Part shown: positions 9,211-18,968 of the stretch, one piece after another
Position numbering within the stretch: the first letter of the stretch is position 1
Layout: every line of letters starts with the position of its first letter
Assembly: GCF_015351475.1 (NCBI RefSeq)
Contig: NZ_JADKPR010000009.1
Location: 112,106 to 176,105 of the forward strand
Length of the DNA: 64,000 bases
From: Flavobacterium sp. HJJ
GTDB taxonomy: Bacteria; Bacteroidota; Bacteroidia; Flavobacteriales; Flavobacteriaceae
Direction: 5' to 3'
The notes under the pieces: generated by a model
Databases searched by the model: none
What the model saw: the letters and a program-made list of their open reading frames with translations, nothing else
What the model was told of the DNA's origin: nothing
Translations under genes and position numbers: made by a program

Positions 9211-10227
9211 ATGAAAATAATCATCCGCACTTTTAAGCTTCAATTAAAGCATACTTTTACGATTTCGAGAGAATCGCACGATGTACAGCCTACACTTATT
9301 GTAGAACTGCAGAGTGATGGTTTTTCAGGTTTTGGAGAAGCTACTTCAAATCCGTATTATAATATTACCGTCGATAGCATGAGAGCTAATCTGGAAGCCA
9401 TTATTCCGTTTATAGAATCTCATAATGATGAAACTCCTGAGGAATTTTGGGACAGTGCTTCGGCTTTATTAAAGGATGATATGTTTGCGTTATGTGCTTT
9501 GGATATGGCTTACAATGATTTGTATGCCAAGAAAAAAGGCAAAAAGTTATACGAGCTTTGGGGAAATTCTCCATTGCACAATCCAAAAACCGATTATACC
9601 ATTGGGATTGACAAAATTGATAAAATGGTAATGAAACTCAAAGAAATGCCGTGGCCAATCTATAAAATTAAGTTGGGAACCAAAGACGACATTGCGATTG
9701 TTACCGAATTGCGTAAGCACACCGATGCCCGTTTCCGGATTGATGCCAACTGCGGATGGACGGTTACCGAAACGATCAATAATGCGGTTGCTTTGAAAAA
9801 ATTAGGCGTTGAATTTTTGGAACAGCCAATTAAAGCTGATCAATGGGCTGCGCACAAGGAGGTTTTTAAACACTCGGTTCTGCCAATTGTTGCTGATGAG
9901 AGCTGTATTATAGAAGAAGATGTTGCCAAATGCTATAATCATTTCCATGGTGTGAATGTAAAATTAGTAAAATGCGGCGGTCTTACTCCTGCCCGAAGAA
10001 TGATTGCAGAGGCTAAACAATACGGCATGAAAACGATGGTGGGCTGTATGACAGAATCTACTGTTGGGATTTCGGCCATTGCACATTTATTACCAGAGCT
10101 GGATTATGTTGATATGGATGGTGCTTTACTGCTTTCTGAAGATATTGCGACCGGTGTTACGATTACCGATGGGATTGTTCATTATGCAGATTCGAATGGT
10201 CTTGGGGCTTCATTAATAAAACACTAA
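9211..10227 (+). CDS. Dipeptide epimerase (L-Ala-D/L-Glu type), enolase superfamily
   Basis: A 338-residue member of the muconate-lactonizing subgroup of the enolase superfamily. The K-x-K base pair is Lys152-Ile-Lys154. Metal ligands are Asp178 (R-I-D-A-N), Glu204 (E-Q-P) and Asp229 (A-D-E-S). The opposite-face base is Lys251 in N-V-K-L. The D-x-D motif near residue 296 (V-D-M-D-G) fits dipeptide epimerases, which invert the C-alpha of the second residue in L-Ala-D-Glu released from murein. It is cytoplasmic. The PLP enzyme starts 4 bases downstream, so the two are probably cotranscribed. Exact dipeptide specificity is inferred. Confidence 0.88.
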   Translation: MKIIIRTFKLQLKHTFTISRESHDVQPTLIVELQSDGFSGFGEATSNPYYNITVDSMRANLEAIIPFIESHNDETPEEFWDSASALLKDDMFALCALDMAYNDLYAKKKGKKLYELWGNSPLHNPKTDYTIGIDKIDKMVMKLKEMPWPIYKIKLGTKDDIAIVTELRKHTDARFRIDANCGWTVTETINNAVALKKLGVEFLEQPIKADQWAAHKEVFKHSVLPIVADESCIIEEDVAKCYNHFHGVNVKLVKCGGLTPARRMIAEAKQYGMKTMVGCMTESTVGISAIAHLLPELDYVDMDGALLLSEDIATGVTITDGIVHYADSNGLGASLIKH

Positions 10228-10231
10228 ACCA

Positions 10232-11302
10232 ATGCAGGTAAACGAAATTCCAAATAGAGTATTTCATAAAGACGGTGAAGAGTTTCTGTACTTTGGAGGC
10301 ACTAATTATCTTGGCGTAACCACTCTGCCGGAATTTCAAAATATTCTATTAAAAAGTTTTCAAAAATGGGGAACCAGTTATGGGAGCTCCCGTTCTGCCA
10401 ATATTCAATTGGAAATTTATAAAACAGCCGAAGATTTATTAGCCAAGCAAATTGGAACGGAATCGGCAGTTACCGTTTCATCAGGCATGCTTGCAGGAAA
10501 ATTGGCTTTGGAGCAGTTACAGCATACAACCGATTTACTCTTTCATTTTCCGAGCACGCATCCTGCTTTAATGCATCCGTCTTCATTACCGCTTATTCAA
10601 AACGGAAAACTGAATTCTTTTCTTCTGGATCCTGCCGTAACTAGAATTGGGATTGTTGCCGATGCGATTCCGTCGCTGGAAGTTACTCCTATTGATTTGA
10701 GTGTACTCCAAAGTATTCCGAGTGATAAAAAAATCGTTCTCCTTTTAGATGAATCACACAGTATTGGAGTTCTTGGAAATCAAGGACAAGGAGTACTGCA
10801 TCAATACGAACTTCCAAACGTAAAGCAGAAAATAATCATTGCATCACTAGGAAAAGCATTAGGACTTTCAGGAGGAATTATCGCAGGTGATTTTCAATTT
10901 ATCGATGCAATAAAAAAACAGCAGAATTTCATTGGGGCATCAGGAATGAATCCTGCTTTTTTGGAAACTTTTGTAAATGCACAAAAACTATATCAGTCAC
11001 AGAGACAGCAGCTAAAAGATAATTTAAATTATACTGCCAAACATTTACTGCCTAATGTTGCTTTGACTTTTACGAAAAATTATCCAGTCATTTATTTTGA
11101 TCAGGAAGAATTACTCCAAATGCTTTTGGAAAACAATATTATTCCAACTTCGTTTCCATACCCAACAGCTTCAGGAAAATTGAGCCGAATTGTAATTAGC
11201 GCACATCATACCCTGTCCGATCTAGACAAAATGATTCAACAGCTGAATATTTTCACACAGCTGACTTCAGATTTAAAAGGTGACATGAGATTTGTATTGT
11301 AA
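10232..11302 (+). CDS. PLP-dependent alpha-oxoamine synthase/aminotransferase-like enzyme (BioF-like)
   Basis: A 356-residue fold-type I PLP protein. Lys208 in A-S-L-G-K-A-L-G-L-S-G-G is the predicted Schiff-base lysine, and L-L-D-E-S-H-S-I-G near 172 supplies the Asp that binds the pyridine nitrogen. Both motifs match the BioF/Kbl branch (8-amino-7-oxononanoate synthase, glycine C-acetyltransferase). It is slightly shorter than true BioF (about 385), and no biotin genes are nearby. It follows the dipeptide epimerase by 4 bases, so a role in using amino acids from murein peptides is more likely than biotin synthesis. Substrate unknown. Confidence 0.82.
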   Translation: MQVNEIPNRVFHKDGEEFLYFGGTNYLGVTTLPEFQNILLKSFQKWGTSYGSSRSANIQLEIYKTAEDLLAKQIGTESAVTVSSGMLAGKLALEQLQHTTDLLFHFPSTHPALMHPSSLPLIQNGKLNSFLLDPAVTRIGIVADAIPSLEVTPIDLSVLQSIPSDKKIVLLLDESHSIGVLGNQGQGVLHQYELPNVKQKIIIASLGKALGLSGGIIAGDFQFIDAIKKQQNFIGASGMNPAFLETFVNAQKLYQSQRQQLKDNLNYTAKHLLPNVALTFTKNYPVIYFDQEELLQMLLENNIIPTSFPYPTASGKLSRIVISAHHTLSDLDKMIQQLNIFTQLTSDLKGDMRFVL

Positions 11303-11571
11303 TCCAAAAACGATATTTTTTTATAACAATACATTATATAATTATTGAATACATAACGTCAAAACTGTTTAATCCTAATAAATTAAGTTAACAGCTACAA
11401 TTTTTAGAAAACGCTATCACTAATATTAAATAAAAAATGCAATAATTTAAATTATTATTATTTTTAAATCATTTTTACATCAGCTACCCCTATTATACAG
11501 GAGGTAAAATACAGAAATGACAAAAATAACACACACACACCCTTTTTAACAAGGTGTTCGAAATGATTTTT

Positions 11572-11579
11572 TATTTTTG
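11572..11579 (+). promoter_or_regulatory. Putative -7 box of the first ammonium transporter
   Basis: TATTTTTG lies 21 bases before the ATG. Just upstream, ACACCC and GGTGT (near 11538-11557) can form a small hairpin. ACACCCTT also occurs upstream of the second transporter. Confidence 0.45.
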
Positions 11580-11600
11580 CAGAAAAAAAATTAAAATACA

Positions 11601-12917
11601 ATGCGAAAAATAGTTTTAAGTGTGATACTTGTCACAATTTTGGTATTATCCTATTTCTCTAATTACTTTTTAACAAGCCATACAACAAATCTTTCCGAAA
11701 TTTCAAAATTTGATACTGGTGACATTGCATGGATGCTTGTAGCCTCTGCGCTGGTATTATTGATGACACCTGGTTTAGGTTTCTTTTACGGCGGTATGGT
11801 CGGCAAAAAAAATGTCATCAGCACGATGCTGCAAAGCTTTATGGCAATGATTATCGTAACTGTTTTATGGGTACTAATCGCATTTGGATTATCTTTTGGC
11901 CCCTCAATTGGAGGTATAATCGGAAACCCGGTGCCTTATATCTTTTTTCAGAACGTAGGAATAGGCTCCTCATGGAAACTTGCCCCTACAATTCCTTTTT
12001 TATTATTTGCATTATTTCAGGCTAAATTTGCCATTATAACACCAGCTATCGTAACAGGAGCATTTGCAGAGCGTATCCGTTTTTGGGCTTACCTGTTGTT
12101 TATGGTTTTATTTATACTTTTTGTTTACGCTCCATTAGCACACATGACTTGGCATCCAGATGGATTACTGTTTAATTTTGGAGTATTAGATTTTGCCGGA
12201 GGAACCGTTGTACACATGAGCGCAGGATGGGCAGCATTAGCCGGCGCTATCTTTCTTGGAAAAAGAAAATCACCAAAACCAACTCCTGCACGTATTACCT
12301 ATGTATTACTAGGAACTGGTTTATTATGGTTTGGATGGTTTGGATTCAATGCCGGATCAGCAATGGGAGCCAATGGTCTTGCTGCACAGGCACTGGGAAC
12401 AACAACCGTTGCTGCTGCAGTCGCTTCTATGGCCTGGGTATTTATTGATAAAATCATGGGACACAAACTTTCCGCCATGGGCGCTTGTATCGGCGCAGTA
12501 GTAGGACTAGTAACCATCACGCCAGCCGCAGGATTTGTAAGCATGCCTCATGCAATAACAATAGGAATTATAGGAAGTGTTATAAGTAATATAACTGTCA
12601 GCAAATTTCACAAATTCAAAATTGACGATGCATTAGATGTATTTGCCTGTCATGGTGTAGGCGGAATGGTCGGAATGGTACTAACCGGAGTATTTGCTTC
12701 TAGAGACATCAATCCTGCTGTTATCGATCAAGGCCTTGCTTTTGGCGAAACTAAATTATTTACACACCAGATAATTGCCTTAGCAGGAGTTTCATTATTC
12801 GCTTTTGCAATGTCTTATTTCCTTTTCTATATTGTAAACAAAATCACTCCTCTAAGAGTATCCGAAGAAAAAGAAGAACTTGGACTGGATATTACACAGC
12901 ACGGAGAATACCTATAA
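11601..12917 (+). CDS. amt: Ammonium transporter, Amt family (copy 1)
   Basis: A 438-residue inner-membrane channel with an N-terminal hydrophobic leader (about 1-25) and eleven predicted helices. Amt signatures include G-L-G-F-F-Y-G-G-M-V, D-F-A-G-G-T-V-V-H-M-S-A-G (first pore-lining His) and the second pore His in D-V-F-A-C-H-G-V-G-G-M-V-G. It moves ammonium or ammonia into the cell. The neighbour at 13498 is a close paralogue. A glnK gene, often paired with amt, is absent on both sides. A strong terminator follows, so each copy is its own unit. Confidence 0.97.
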   Translation: MRKIVLSVILVTILVLSYFSNYFLTSHTTNLSEISKFDTGDIAWMLVASALVLLMTPGLGFFYGGMVGKKNVISTMLQSFMAMIIVTVLWVLIAFGLSFGPSIGGIIGNPVPYIFFQNVGIGSSWKLAPTIPFLLFALFQAKFAIITPAIVTGAFAERIRFWAYLLFMVLFILFVYAPLAHMTWHPDGLLFNFGVLDFAGGTVVHMSAGWAALAGAIFLGKRKSPKPTPARITYVLLGTGLLWFGWFGFNAGSAMGANGLAAQALGTTTVAAAVASMAWVFIDKIMGHKLSAMGACIGAVVGLVTITPAAGFVSMPHAITIGIIGSVISNITVSKFHKFKIDDALDVFACHGVGGMVGMVLTGVFASRDINPAVIDQGLAFGETKLFTHQIIALAGVSLFAFAMSYFLFYIVNKITPLRVSEEKEELGLDITQHGEYL

Positions 12918-12940
12918 ATATTCATTCACCAGCACATACA

Positions 12941-12971
12941 AAAACACCCTGAAATTCAGGGTGTTTTTTTT
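12941..12971 (+). terminator. Rho-independent terminator after amt copy 1
   Basis: The stem ACACCCTG/CAGGGTGT around a short A/T loop is followed by eight or more T. It begins 24 bases past the stop codon. Confidence 0.88.
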
Positions 12972-13497
12972 ACTCTAATTATTAGCTTACATTTAAATCT
13001 TTTCTCAGAACAGACAACAAAGACTCATTCAAAAACGCATACAGCAAATAAAACACTATAAATCAGATAAATAAGTATAAAAAAACAACGCTATTTAACA
13101 TTTTTTAAATAAATTTAACAAATTTAAGTATAATGATAAAGCGTCTGAATCTTAAAAAACACCTCCTCTTCCCCTGCAAACCTCCCTAAAAAGGAAGATT
13201 AAACCACATTTAAACAATCTTCTTTTTGAAACAATTTTAAGTAATCATTAACAAAATGTTCGCTGAATTGCCAAAATAGGCGATTATTTCACCCAAAAAT
13301 TGTTAATTAAAATACAAACCTTAAAAAAAACTTAAAACTTCATTAACACATTCTTCTTTTTTGCTTCAAAAAATAAACACCCCTCAAAATATTGGGGTGC
13401 TAAATAGAATATTTGTAAAAATAACCCATTACACCCTTATTTTTTGGTAGCTATTAAATCATTTGATACATTTATAAAAAATTAAAATCAAAAAACT
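12972..13497. other. Spacer between the two amt genes
   Basis: About 525 bases without a credible ORF. It contains a hairpin CACCCC (13378-13383) / GGGGTG (13394-13399) about 100 bases before the second amt. An ACACCCTTATTTTTTGG segment near 13430 resembles the region upstream of the first copy, which suggests shared control. Confidence 0.5.
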
Positions 13498-14823
13498 ATG
13501 CGAAAAATTATTTTAAGTGTGATACTTATCACAATTCTGGTATTATCCATTTTTTCAATTCATTTTCTTAGTGAATCCAAAACATTAGGAGCTCATGTTA
13601 TTGAATTAAAACTAGACACAGGAGACACAGCGTGGATGATTGTAGCAACCGCCCTCGTATTATTAATGACGCCAGGACTTGGATTCTTTTATGGAGGAAT
13701 GGTTGGCAAAAAGAATGTCATCAGTACTATGCTGCAAAGCTACATGGCAATGGTCGTGGTAACAGTATTATGGGTTCTAATTGGATTTGGATTATGCTTT
13801 GGACCGTCAATTGGAGGTATTATCGGAGATCCGTCCTCAAACTTATTATTCAATAATGTAAGCGCCAACACTGCTTGGGAATTGGCTCCGACAATCCCAA
13901 TGATTTTATTTGCTTTATTTCAGGCTAAATTTGCGATTATCACACCGGCTTTGGTTACGGGAGCTTTTGCAGAAAGAGTTCGTTTTTGGGCCTACCTATT
14001 ATTTATGGTCTTATTTATATTAGTTGTATATGCTCCATTATGCCACATGACTTGGCATCCTGACGGATTATTCTTTGGATGGGGAGTATTGGATTTTGCA
14101 GGAGGAACTGTAGTACACATGAGTGCTGGATGGGCTGCTCTTGCTGGAGCAATCTTCTTAGGAAAAAGAAAAGTTCAAAAGACTAACCCTGCCCGTATTA
14201 CTTATGTATTATTAGGAACTGGTTTATTATGGTTTGGATGGTTTGGATTCAATGCAGGTTCTGCTGTAGGATCTGGAAGTCTTGCTGCACAGGCATTAGG
14301 AACTACAACTGTAGCTGCTGCTGCTGCTGCAATGGGATGGGTATTCCTAGATAAAATTATGGGACACAAACTTTCTGCAATGGGAGCTTCTATCGGTGCA
14401 GTAGTTGGATTAGTTGCTATCACACCTGCTGCCGGATTTGTAAGCATTCCTCACGCTATGGCAATAGGTATCATCGCAAGTATTGTAAGTAATCTTGTTG
14501 TAAGCAAATTTCCTAAAGGAAAAATTGATGATGCTTTGGATGTATTCGCCTGTCACGGTGTCGGCGGTATGGTAGGTATGCTTTTAACTGGTGTTTTTGC
14601 TTCAAAAGCTGTTAACCCAATCGTGGGTGATAACCAAGGTTTAATTTTCGGAGATCCTACTTTGTTTTTAATTCAATTAAAAGCATTAGTTATCGTTTCT
14701 ATATTTGCTTTCACTGCTTCTTACGCTTTATTCTTTATTGTGAATAAAATCACTCCATTAAGAGTTACTGAAGAAAAAGAAGAACTAGGATTAGACATCT
14801 CGCAACACGGAGAATATTTATAA
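13498..14823 (+). CDS. amt: Ammonium transporter, Amt family (copy 2)
   Basis: A 441-residue paralogue of the preceding gene with the same leader (M-R-K-I-I-L-S-V-I-L), the same two pore histidines (V-V-H-M-S-A-G and C-H-G-V-G-G) and a nearly identical tail (G-L-D-I-S-Q-H-G-E-Y-L). The two differ mostly in the first extracytoplasmic segment (about 30-45), the loop near residues 115-125 and the loop near 385-400. A tandem duplication with divergence is the simplest reading. It could give transporters of different affinity. No PII gene is adjacent. Its own terminator lies downstream. Confidence 0.97.
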   Translation: MRKIILSVILITILVLSIFSIHFLSESKTLGAHVIELKLDTGDTAWMIVATALVLLMTPGLGFFYGGMVGKKNVISTMLQSYMAMVVVTVLWVLIGFGLCFGPSIGGIIGDPSSNLLFNNVSANTAWELAPTIPMILFALFQAKFAIITPALVTGAFAERVRFWAYLLFMVLFILVVYAPLCHMTWHPDGLFFGWGVLDFAGGTVVHMSAGWAALAGAIFLGKRKVQKTNPARITYVLLGTGLLWFGWFGFNAGSAVGSGSLAAQALGTTTVAAAAAAMGWVFLDKIMGHKLSAMGASIGAVVGLVAITPAAGFVSIPHAMAIGIIASIVSNLVVSKFPKGKIDDALDVFACHGVGGMVGMLLTGVFASKAVNPIVGDNQGLIFGDPTLFLIQLKALVIVSIFAFTASYALFFIVNKITPLRVTEEKEELGLDISQHGEYL

Positions 14824-14849
14824 AAGTCAAATATCAAATACTACAAATT

Positions 14850-14885
14850 AACACTCTGGAATTTATTTTCAGAGTGTTTTTTTTA
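14850..14885 (+). terminator. Rho-independent terminator after amt copy 2
   Basis: ACACTCTG (14851-14858) pairs with CAGAGTGT (14870-14877) around an 11-base loop, followed by an eight-T run. Confidence 0.88.
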
Positions 14886-15015
14886 TGCCTATCTGCCAAT
14901 GTTTTATTTACAAATTTTCTTCAATAAACTGTTATCTTAGCCAAAAGAAGCCATACAAAAATATTTGGCATAGAAACACATACGCCACAAAACAAATAAA
15001 CCAGAGAAAATTGCA

Positions 15016-15555
15016 ATGAGCAGCAGAAAAAATATTTTTATACTAATTGGAAGTGCCGGTAAAAATTCTGTAAACGAAAAATTAACTGATATTTTCATCC
15101 GTTTAACTAAAGACGTTTTCAGTTTTACTGTATTTAAAGATTTGAAAATACTGCCTCATTTTGATCCGGAACTTTCAGCAGACAGCCCACCTGAAGCAAT
15201 AACTGAGTTCAGAAATAACATTAATAAAGCTGATGGCTTATTAATATGTACTCCTGAATATGTTTTTAGCATCCCAAGCGGATTAAAAAATGCAATTGAA
15301 TGGTGTGTTTCGACAACTGTTTTTTTAGACAAGCCAACTGGACTTATAACTGCCTCTGCAAGCGGAGAAAAAGCACACGAAGAACTACAGCTTATTATGA
15401 GAACTTTGATGTCCAAATTCACTGATGAGACTACTTTATTGATTCAAGGCGCGAAAGGTAAAATTAACGAGCAAGGACAGCTCACAGACGACAAAACAAA
15501 AGAAGATTTACTAAGATTTATCGATGCTTTTACAACATTAGTAAATCTCTCTTAA
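15016..15555 (+). CDS. NADPH-dependent FMN reductase family flavoprotein
   Basis: A 179-residue flavodoxin-like protein. The FMN phosphate loop is G-S-A-G-K-N-S-V-N near residues 12-20. The second signature C-T-P-E-Y-V-F-S-I-P-S-G-L-K-N-A-I-E-W (about 78-97) is that of PF03358 reductases, which use NAD(P)H to reduce FMN, quinones or azo compounds. It is cytoplasmic. It stands alone and converges on dsbD. Physiological substrate is unknown. Confidence 0.9.
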   Translation: MSSRKNIFILIGSAGKNSVNEKLTDIFIRLTKDVFSFTVFKDLKILPHFDPELSADSPPEAITEFRNNINKADGLLICTPEYVFSIPSGLKNAIEWCVSTTVFLDKPTGLITASASGEKAHEELQLIMRTLMSKFTDETTLLIQGAKGKINEQGQLTDDKTKEDLLRFIDAFTTLVNLS

Positions 15556-15560
15556 AAAAA

Positions 15561-15609
15561 ACATTCCACCAAAAAGCTAATTTTTAATTACTTCTTAGTG
15601 GAATGCTTT
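15561..15609. terminator. Possible bidirectional terminator between the FMN reductase and dsbD
   Basis: CATTCCAC (15562-15569) pairs with GTGGAATG (15598-15605) around a long 28-base loop. T-rich flanks exist on both strands, and it sits between convergent stops. Confidence 0.5.
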
Positions 15610-15629
15610 TATAAATCTTGCATCTAAAA

Positions 15630-17651
15630 TTATTTCTTAAAATTTGAAATACCAGCTTTTAGCCAAGTCTCATATTCTTCAACGCTTACATAACTAATTG
15701 TTGGCTGTTTTTCATTCAGATTATTTCCCTGCAAATCAGTCAGCACATACAAAGGCTGTGTATTAGTATTATATTTAGAAATCATAAAATCAGTCCACTT
15801 ATCGCCTATCGTTTCAATTTCTGCCCCTGTGGATTTGGATGTAAACTGCTCGTCTTTAGGCAATGGTCTTTTGTCATCAACATACAGGGAAATCACCACA
15901 ACATCATTTTTAAGAATCGGAAGCACATTTACTGTTGACCAGACATTGTTTTCCATTCTTCGGCAATTCACACAAGCATGCCCTGTAAAATCAAGCATTA
16001 TAGGTTTGTTTACCGTTTTGGCATATGCCAGTCCTTTGTCATAATCATCAAACACCACAATTTGATTAGGCCCTAATTTCGCTCCTTCGGGCAAAGCAGT
16101 ATTTCCAGCGTTAGAACCACCAACACCCAACGGACTTTCACTATATTCCATTGGCGGCGGAAAAGCACTTATCAGTTTAAGCGGCGCACCCCAAAGACCG
16201 GGAATCAGATAAATTGTAAACGACAGAACCAGCAGCCCTAATGACAATCTTCCAACCGAAATATGCGTTAACGGACTATCGTGAGGCAGTGTTACTTTTC
16301 CGAACAAATAGAAAGCTAATGTTCCAAAAACAGCAATCCAGATTACCAAAAACACTTCTCTTTCCAGCAAATGCAATTGTAAAACTAAATCAGCATTCGA
16401 TAAAAATTTAAAAGCAAAAGCCAGCTCCAAAAATCCCAGCACTACTTTTACCGTATTAAGCCATCCTCCTGATTTTGGCAACGAATGCAGCCATCCCGGG
16501 AACATTGCAAAAAGCATAAACGGCAAAGCCAATGCCAATGAAAACCCAAACATCCCAATTATCGGAGCAATTCCCCCTTTGGAAGCCGCATCAACTAAAA
16601 GTGTCCCAACAATAGGCCCGGTACATGAGAATGAAACAATTGCCAAAGCTAATGCCATAAACAGAATACCAATGATTCCGCCTCTATCAGCCTGACTATC
16701 TACTTTATTCGCCCATGAATTAGGCAGCATAATCTCAAAAGCTCCCAGAAATGATGCTCCAAAAACAATCAGCAAAACGAAGAATATAATATTGAAATAC
16801 ACATTAGTAGAGAGAGCATTCAATGCATCTGCCCCAAAAATCCAAGTAACAACAAACCCTAACAGTACATAAATTAAAATAATTGAAATTCCATAAATAA
16901 TGGCATTTCTAATTCCTGCTGCTTTAGTTTTGCTCTGCTTAGTAAAAAAACTAACCGTCATTGGAATCATAGGAAACACACAAGGTGTGAGCAACGCAGC
17001 AAATCCAGAGAAGAAAGCTATAAAGAAAATCGACCATAATCCTTTTTCTGTGGCAGGTTTTGGCTGCTCTGCAGTTTTATTTTCAACCGGTTTTATATCT
17101 TCTTTTGCAGTTACGGTAATTGCAGCTGCCGTATCAGTTTTAACATTATCAAGTTTTGTATCTGTAACGGCTAGCTTTTCTGTTGTCACTGCTGTTGCTG
17201 CCGCTCCTGGAATTTTGAAAGTAAATTTCTTTTCCAGATTGATACAAACCTCTTTACATATCTGATAATTCAATTCTGCCTGAATAGCTGTAACTTTAGT
17301 ATTTATAAGCTTTATTTCCTGCTGAATCTGAGCTTTATCATGAAAGAAAATTTCATCAACACCAAAAACATCGTTAAAAGCCTTAGTTGTCTTGCTTTCT
17401 TTGGCTTTGCCTACTAAATCAAAATTCCCTTTTTGGTCTTTAAAAATAATTTCCAGAGGCAGCGGTCCTCCGTCTGGAGTAAACTGTGAATAAATATGCC
17501 AATCCTTTTCGATTACGGCATTAAAAGTTAAAATGTAATTAGTTTCCGATTTTTTTTCAATAGATGTTGTCCATTTTGCAGGATCCAGAACTTGTGCATC
17601 TGCTTTGGTGAAAGCTAGAAAAGCAAACAGTATAAAAAGTATTTTCTTCAT
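15630..17651 (-). CDS. dsbD: Thiol:disulfide interchange protein DsbD
   Basis: A 673-residue protein with the three-part DsbD layout. A signal peptide (1-19) leads to a periplasmic alpha domain with Cys132 and Cys136 (C-K-E-V-C). The central CcdA-like part (about 205-480) has eight helices and P-C-V-F-P-M and S-C-T-G-P-I cysteine motifs. A C-terminal thioredoxin domain has Cys560-Val-Asn-Cys563. It carries electrons from cytoplasmic thioredoxin to the periplasm for disulfide isomerisation and cytochrome maturation. The Ala/Thr-rich stretch at about 150-195 is a linker. It lies 9 bases after tilS on the same strand, so the two are probably cotranscribed. Confidence 0.95.
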   Translation of the reverse strand: MKKILFILFAFLAFTKADAQVLDPAKWTTSIEKKSETNYILTFNAVIEKDWHIYSQFTPDGGPLPLEIIFKDQKGNFDLVGKAKESKTTKAFNDVFGVDEIFFHDKAQIQQEIKLINTKVTAIQAELNYQICKEVCINLEKKFTFKIPGAAATAVTTEKLAVTDTKLDNVKTDTAAAITVTAKEDIKPVENKTAEQPKPATEKGLWSIFFIAFFSGFAALLTPCVFPMIPMTVSFFTKQSKTKAAGIRNAIIYGISIILIYVLLGFVVTWIFGADALNALSTNVYFNIIFFVLLIVFGASFLGAFEIMLPNSWANKVDSQADRGGIIGILFMALALAIVSFSCTGPIVGTLLVDAASKGGIAPIIGMFGFSLALALPFMLFAMFPGWLHSLPKSGGWLNTVKVVLGFLELAFAFKFLSNADLVLQLHLLEREVFLVIWIAVFGTLAFYLFGKVTLPHDSPLTHISVGRLSLGLLVLSFTIYLIPGLWGAPLKLISAFPPPMEYSESPLGVGGSNAGNTALPEGAKLGPNQIVVFDDYDKGLAYAKTVNKPIMLDFTGHACVNCRRMENNVWSTVNVLPILKNDVVVISLYVDDKRPLPKDEQFTSKSTGAEIETIGDKWTDFMISKYNTNTQPLYVLTDLQGNNLNEKQPTISYVSVEEYETWLKAGISNFKK

Positions 17652-17660
17652 TATCAGTTT

Positions 17661-18968
17661 CTAAATTAATTCTATTTTGAGTATGTTTTTGGTCGAATTT
17701 ATGGTTCTGAATCTTTCGTCTGCTCTTATTCCAATGACCCAGACAATCTGATTATTGGAACACAAAAGCCAGGTGTTCTCTTTTTCGATTAAAGACAGTT
17801 TTTCGTCTTTATAAAGCTTGCTCACTTTTTTTGACTTTCCGCCCATTCCAAAAGGCATAAATGCATCACCTGTTTTCCATTTTCGCAAAACCAATGGATA
17901 CACTAATTGATCAGCGTCCACAAATATAACTGTATTTGAAGCAACAGAAATGGCAGTAACTTTAGAAAAGGCCATTTTTAAGGGAATCTTAATTTCTTTC
18001 GTACTTTCATCAATCAAAAACTCCACTTCCTCAGTTTCATCAATCGGCGATAAAATAAGAGAATCTCTGTCTTTCAGCAAACGAAAATCAGCAGCAAAAA
18101 CCTGCTTGCCGGACTGGCTGTGAACCAAGTCATAAATATCATCCCAAGCTGTAAAGCCAAATTCTTTAAGCCATTGGTACAAATACGACTGATAATTGGG
18201 AAGTTTCATCAATTGATTTAAATCAAAATGAATCTGATCACCCACTTCATTTGCTACTTGCTGATACACCATAATAGCTGCATCTTCAACCATTGCCAGA
18301 GATTCCTGCAGATAGCGTTCGGTATTATGAAAGGAGGTCATGAAATTAGGATTCAGCTCTTTTAAAACCGGAATCAAATGATGACGGATTTTGTTCCGCA
18401 CATATTTATCAGAGGCATTACTGCTGTCTTCACGCCATTCAACAGCATTTGCAATAGCATAATTTTCAATTTCCTGGCGGGAGAAAAACAGTAAAGGCCT
18501 TACAACTCTGTTATTCTGCACGGGAATTCCGGTCAGTCCTTCCAATCCGGTTCCCCGCGTGAGATTTATCAAAAAAGTTTCCAGATTGTCATCGGCATGA
18601 TGGGCTGTCAGCAGGTAATCAAATTTTTCAGCTTCTAACAGTTCATAGAACCAATTATATCTCAATTCTCTCGCCGCAACCTGTGTTGACAATCTATAAT
18701 CTTTTGCAAAAGCCTGTGTATCGAACTGTGTTACAAAAATTGGAATTCTATTTGCATCTGCATAGTCTTGAATAAATTTTTGATCTCCAAAACTTTCCAT
18801 TCCCCGAAGCTGAAAATTGCAGTGAGCAATAGCAATATCATACTGCAGTTCCTGAAACAAACGCAATAAAACCATACTGTCCAAACCGCCGCTTACGGCT
18901 AGAAGCAGTTTTTTTTTCTTCAAATACGGGATTTCATTATCGATATGGTTTTGCAGAATGTTTTTCAT
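17661..18968 (-). CDS. tilS: tRNA(Ile)-lysidine synthase TilS
   Basis: A 435-residue PP-loop ATPase. The ATP-binding P-loop is A-V-S-G-G-L-D-S (23-30). H-A-D-D-N-L-E-T-F and R-G-T-G-L-E-G-L-T-G-I are the TilS catalytic-domain motifs, and the C-terminal TilS_C substrate-recognition region lies beyond about 360 (V-L-R-K-W-K-T-G-D). It modifies C34 of the CAU-anticodon tRNA-Ile to lysidine and is normally essential. dsbD follows 9 bases downstream. Length fits Bacteroidetes members. Confidence 0.96.
   Translation of the reverse strand: MKNILQNHIDNEIPYLKKKKLLLAVSGGLDSMVLLRLFQELQYDIAIAHCNFQLRGMESFGDQKFIQDYADANRIPIFVTQFDTQAFAKDYRLSTQVAARELRYNWFYELLEAEKFDYLLTAHHADDNLETFLINLTRGTGLEGLTGIPVQNNRVVRPLLFFSRQEIENYAIANAVEWREDSSNASDKYVRNKIRHHLIPVLKELNPNFMTSFHNTERYLQESLAMVEDAAIMVYQQVANEVGDQIHFDLNQLMKLPNYQSYLYQWLKEFGFTAWDDIYDLVHSQSGKQVFAADFRLLKDRDSLILSPIDETEEVEFLIDESTKEIKIPLKMAFSKVTAISVASNTVIFVDADQLVYPLVLRKWKTGDAFMPFGMGGKSKKVSKLYKDEKLSLIEKENTWLLCSNNQIVWVIGIRADERFRTINSTKNILKIELI

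Noticed and set aside
10232..11302. Calling the PLP enzyme BioF (biotin synthesis)
   Set aside because: It is shorter than BioF, is coupled to a dipeptide epimerase, and no other biotin gene is in the window.
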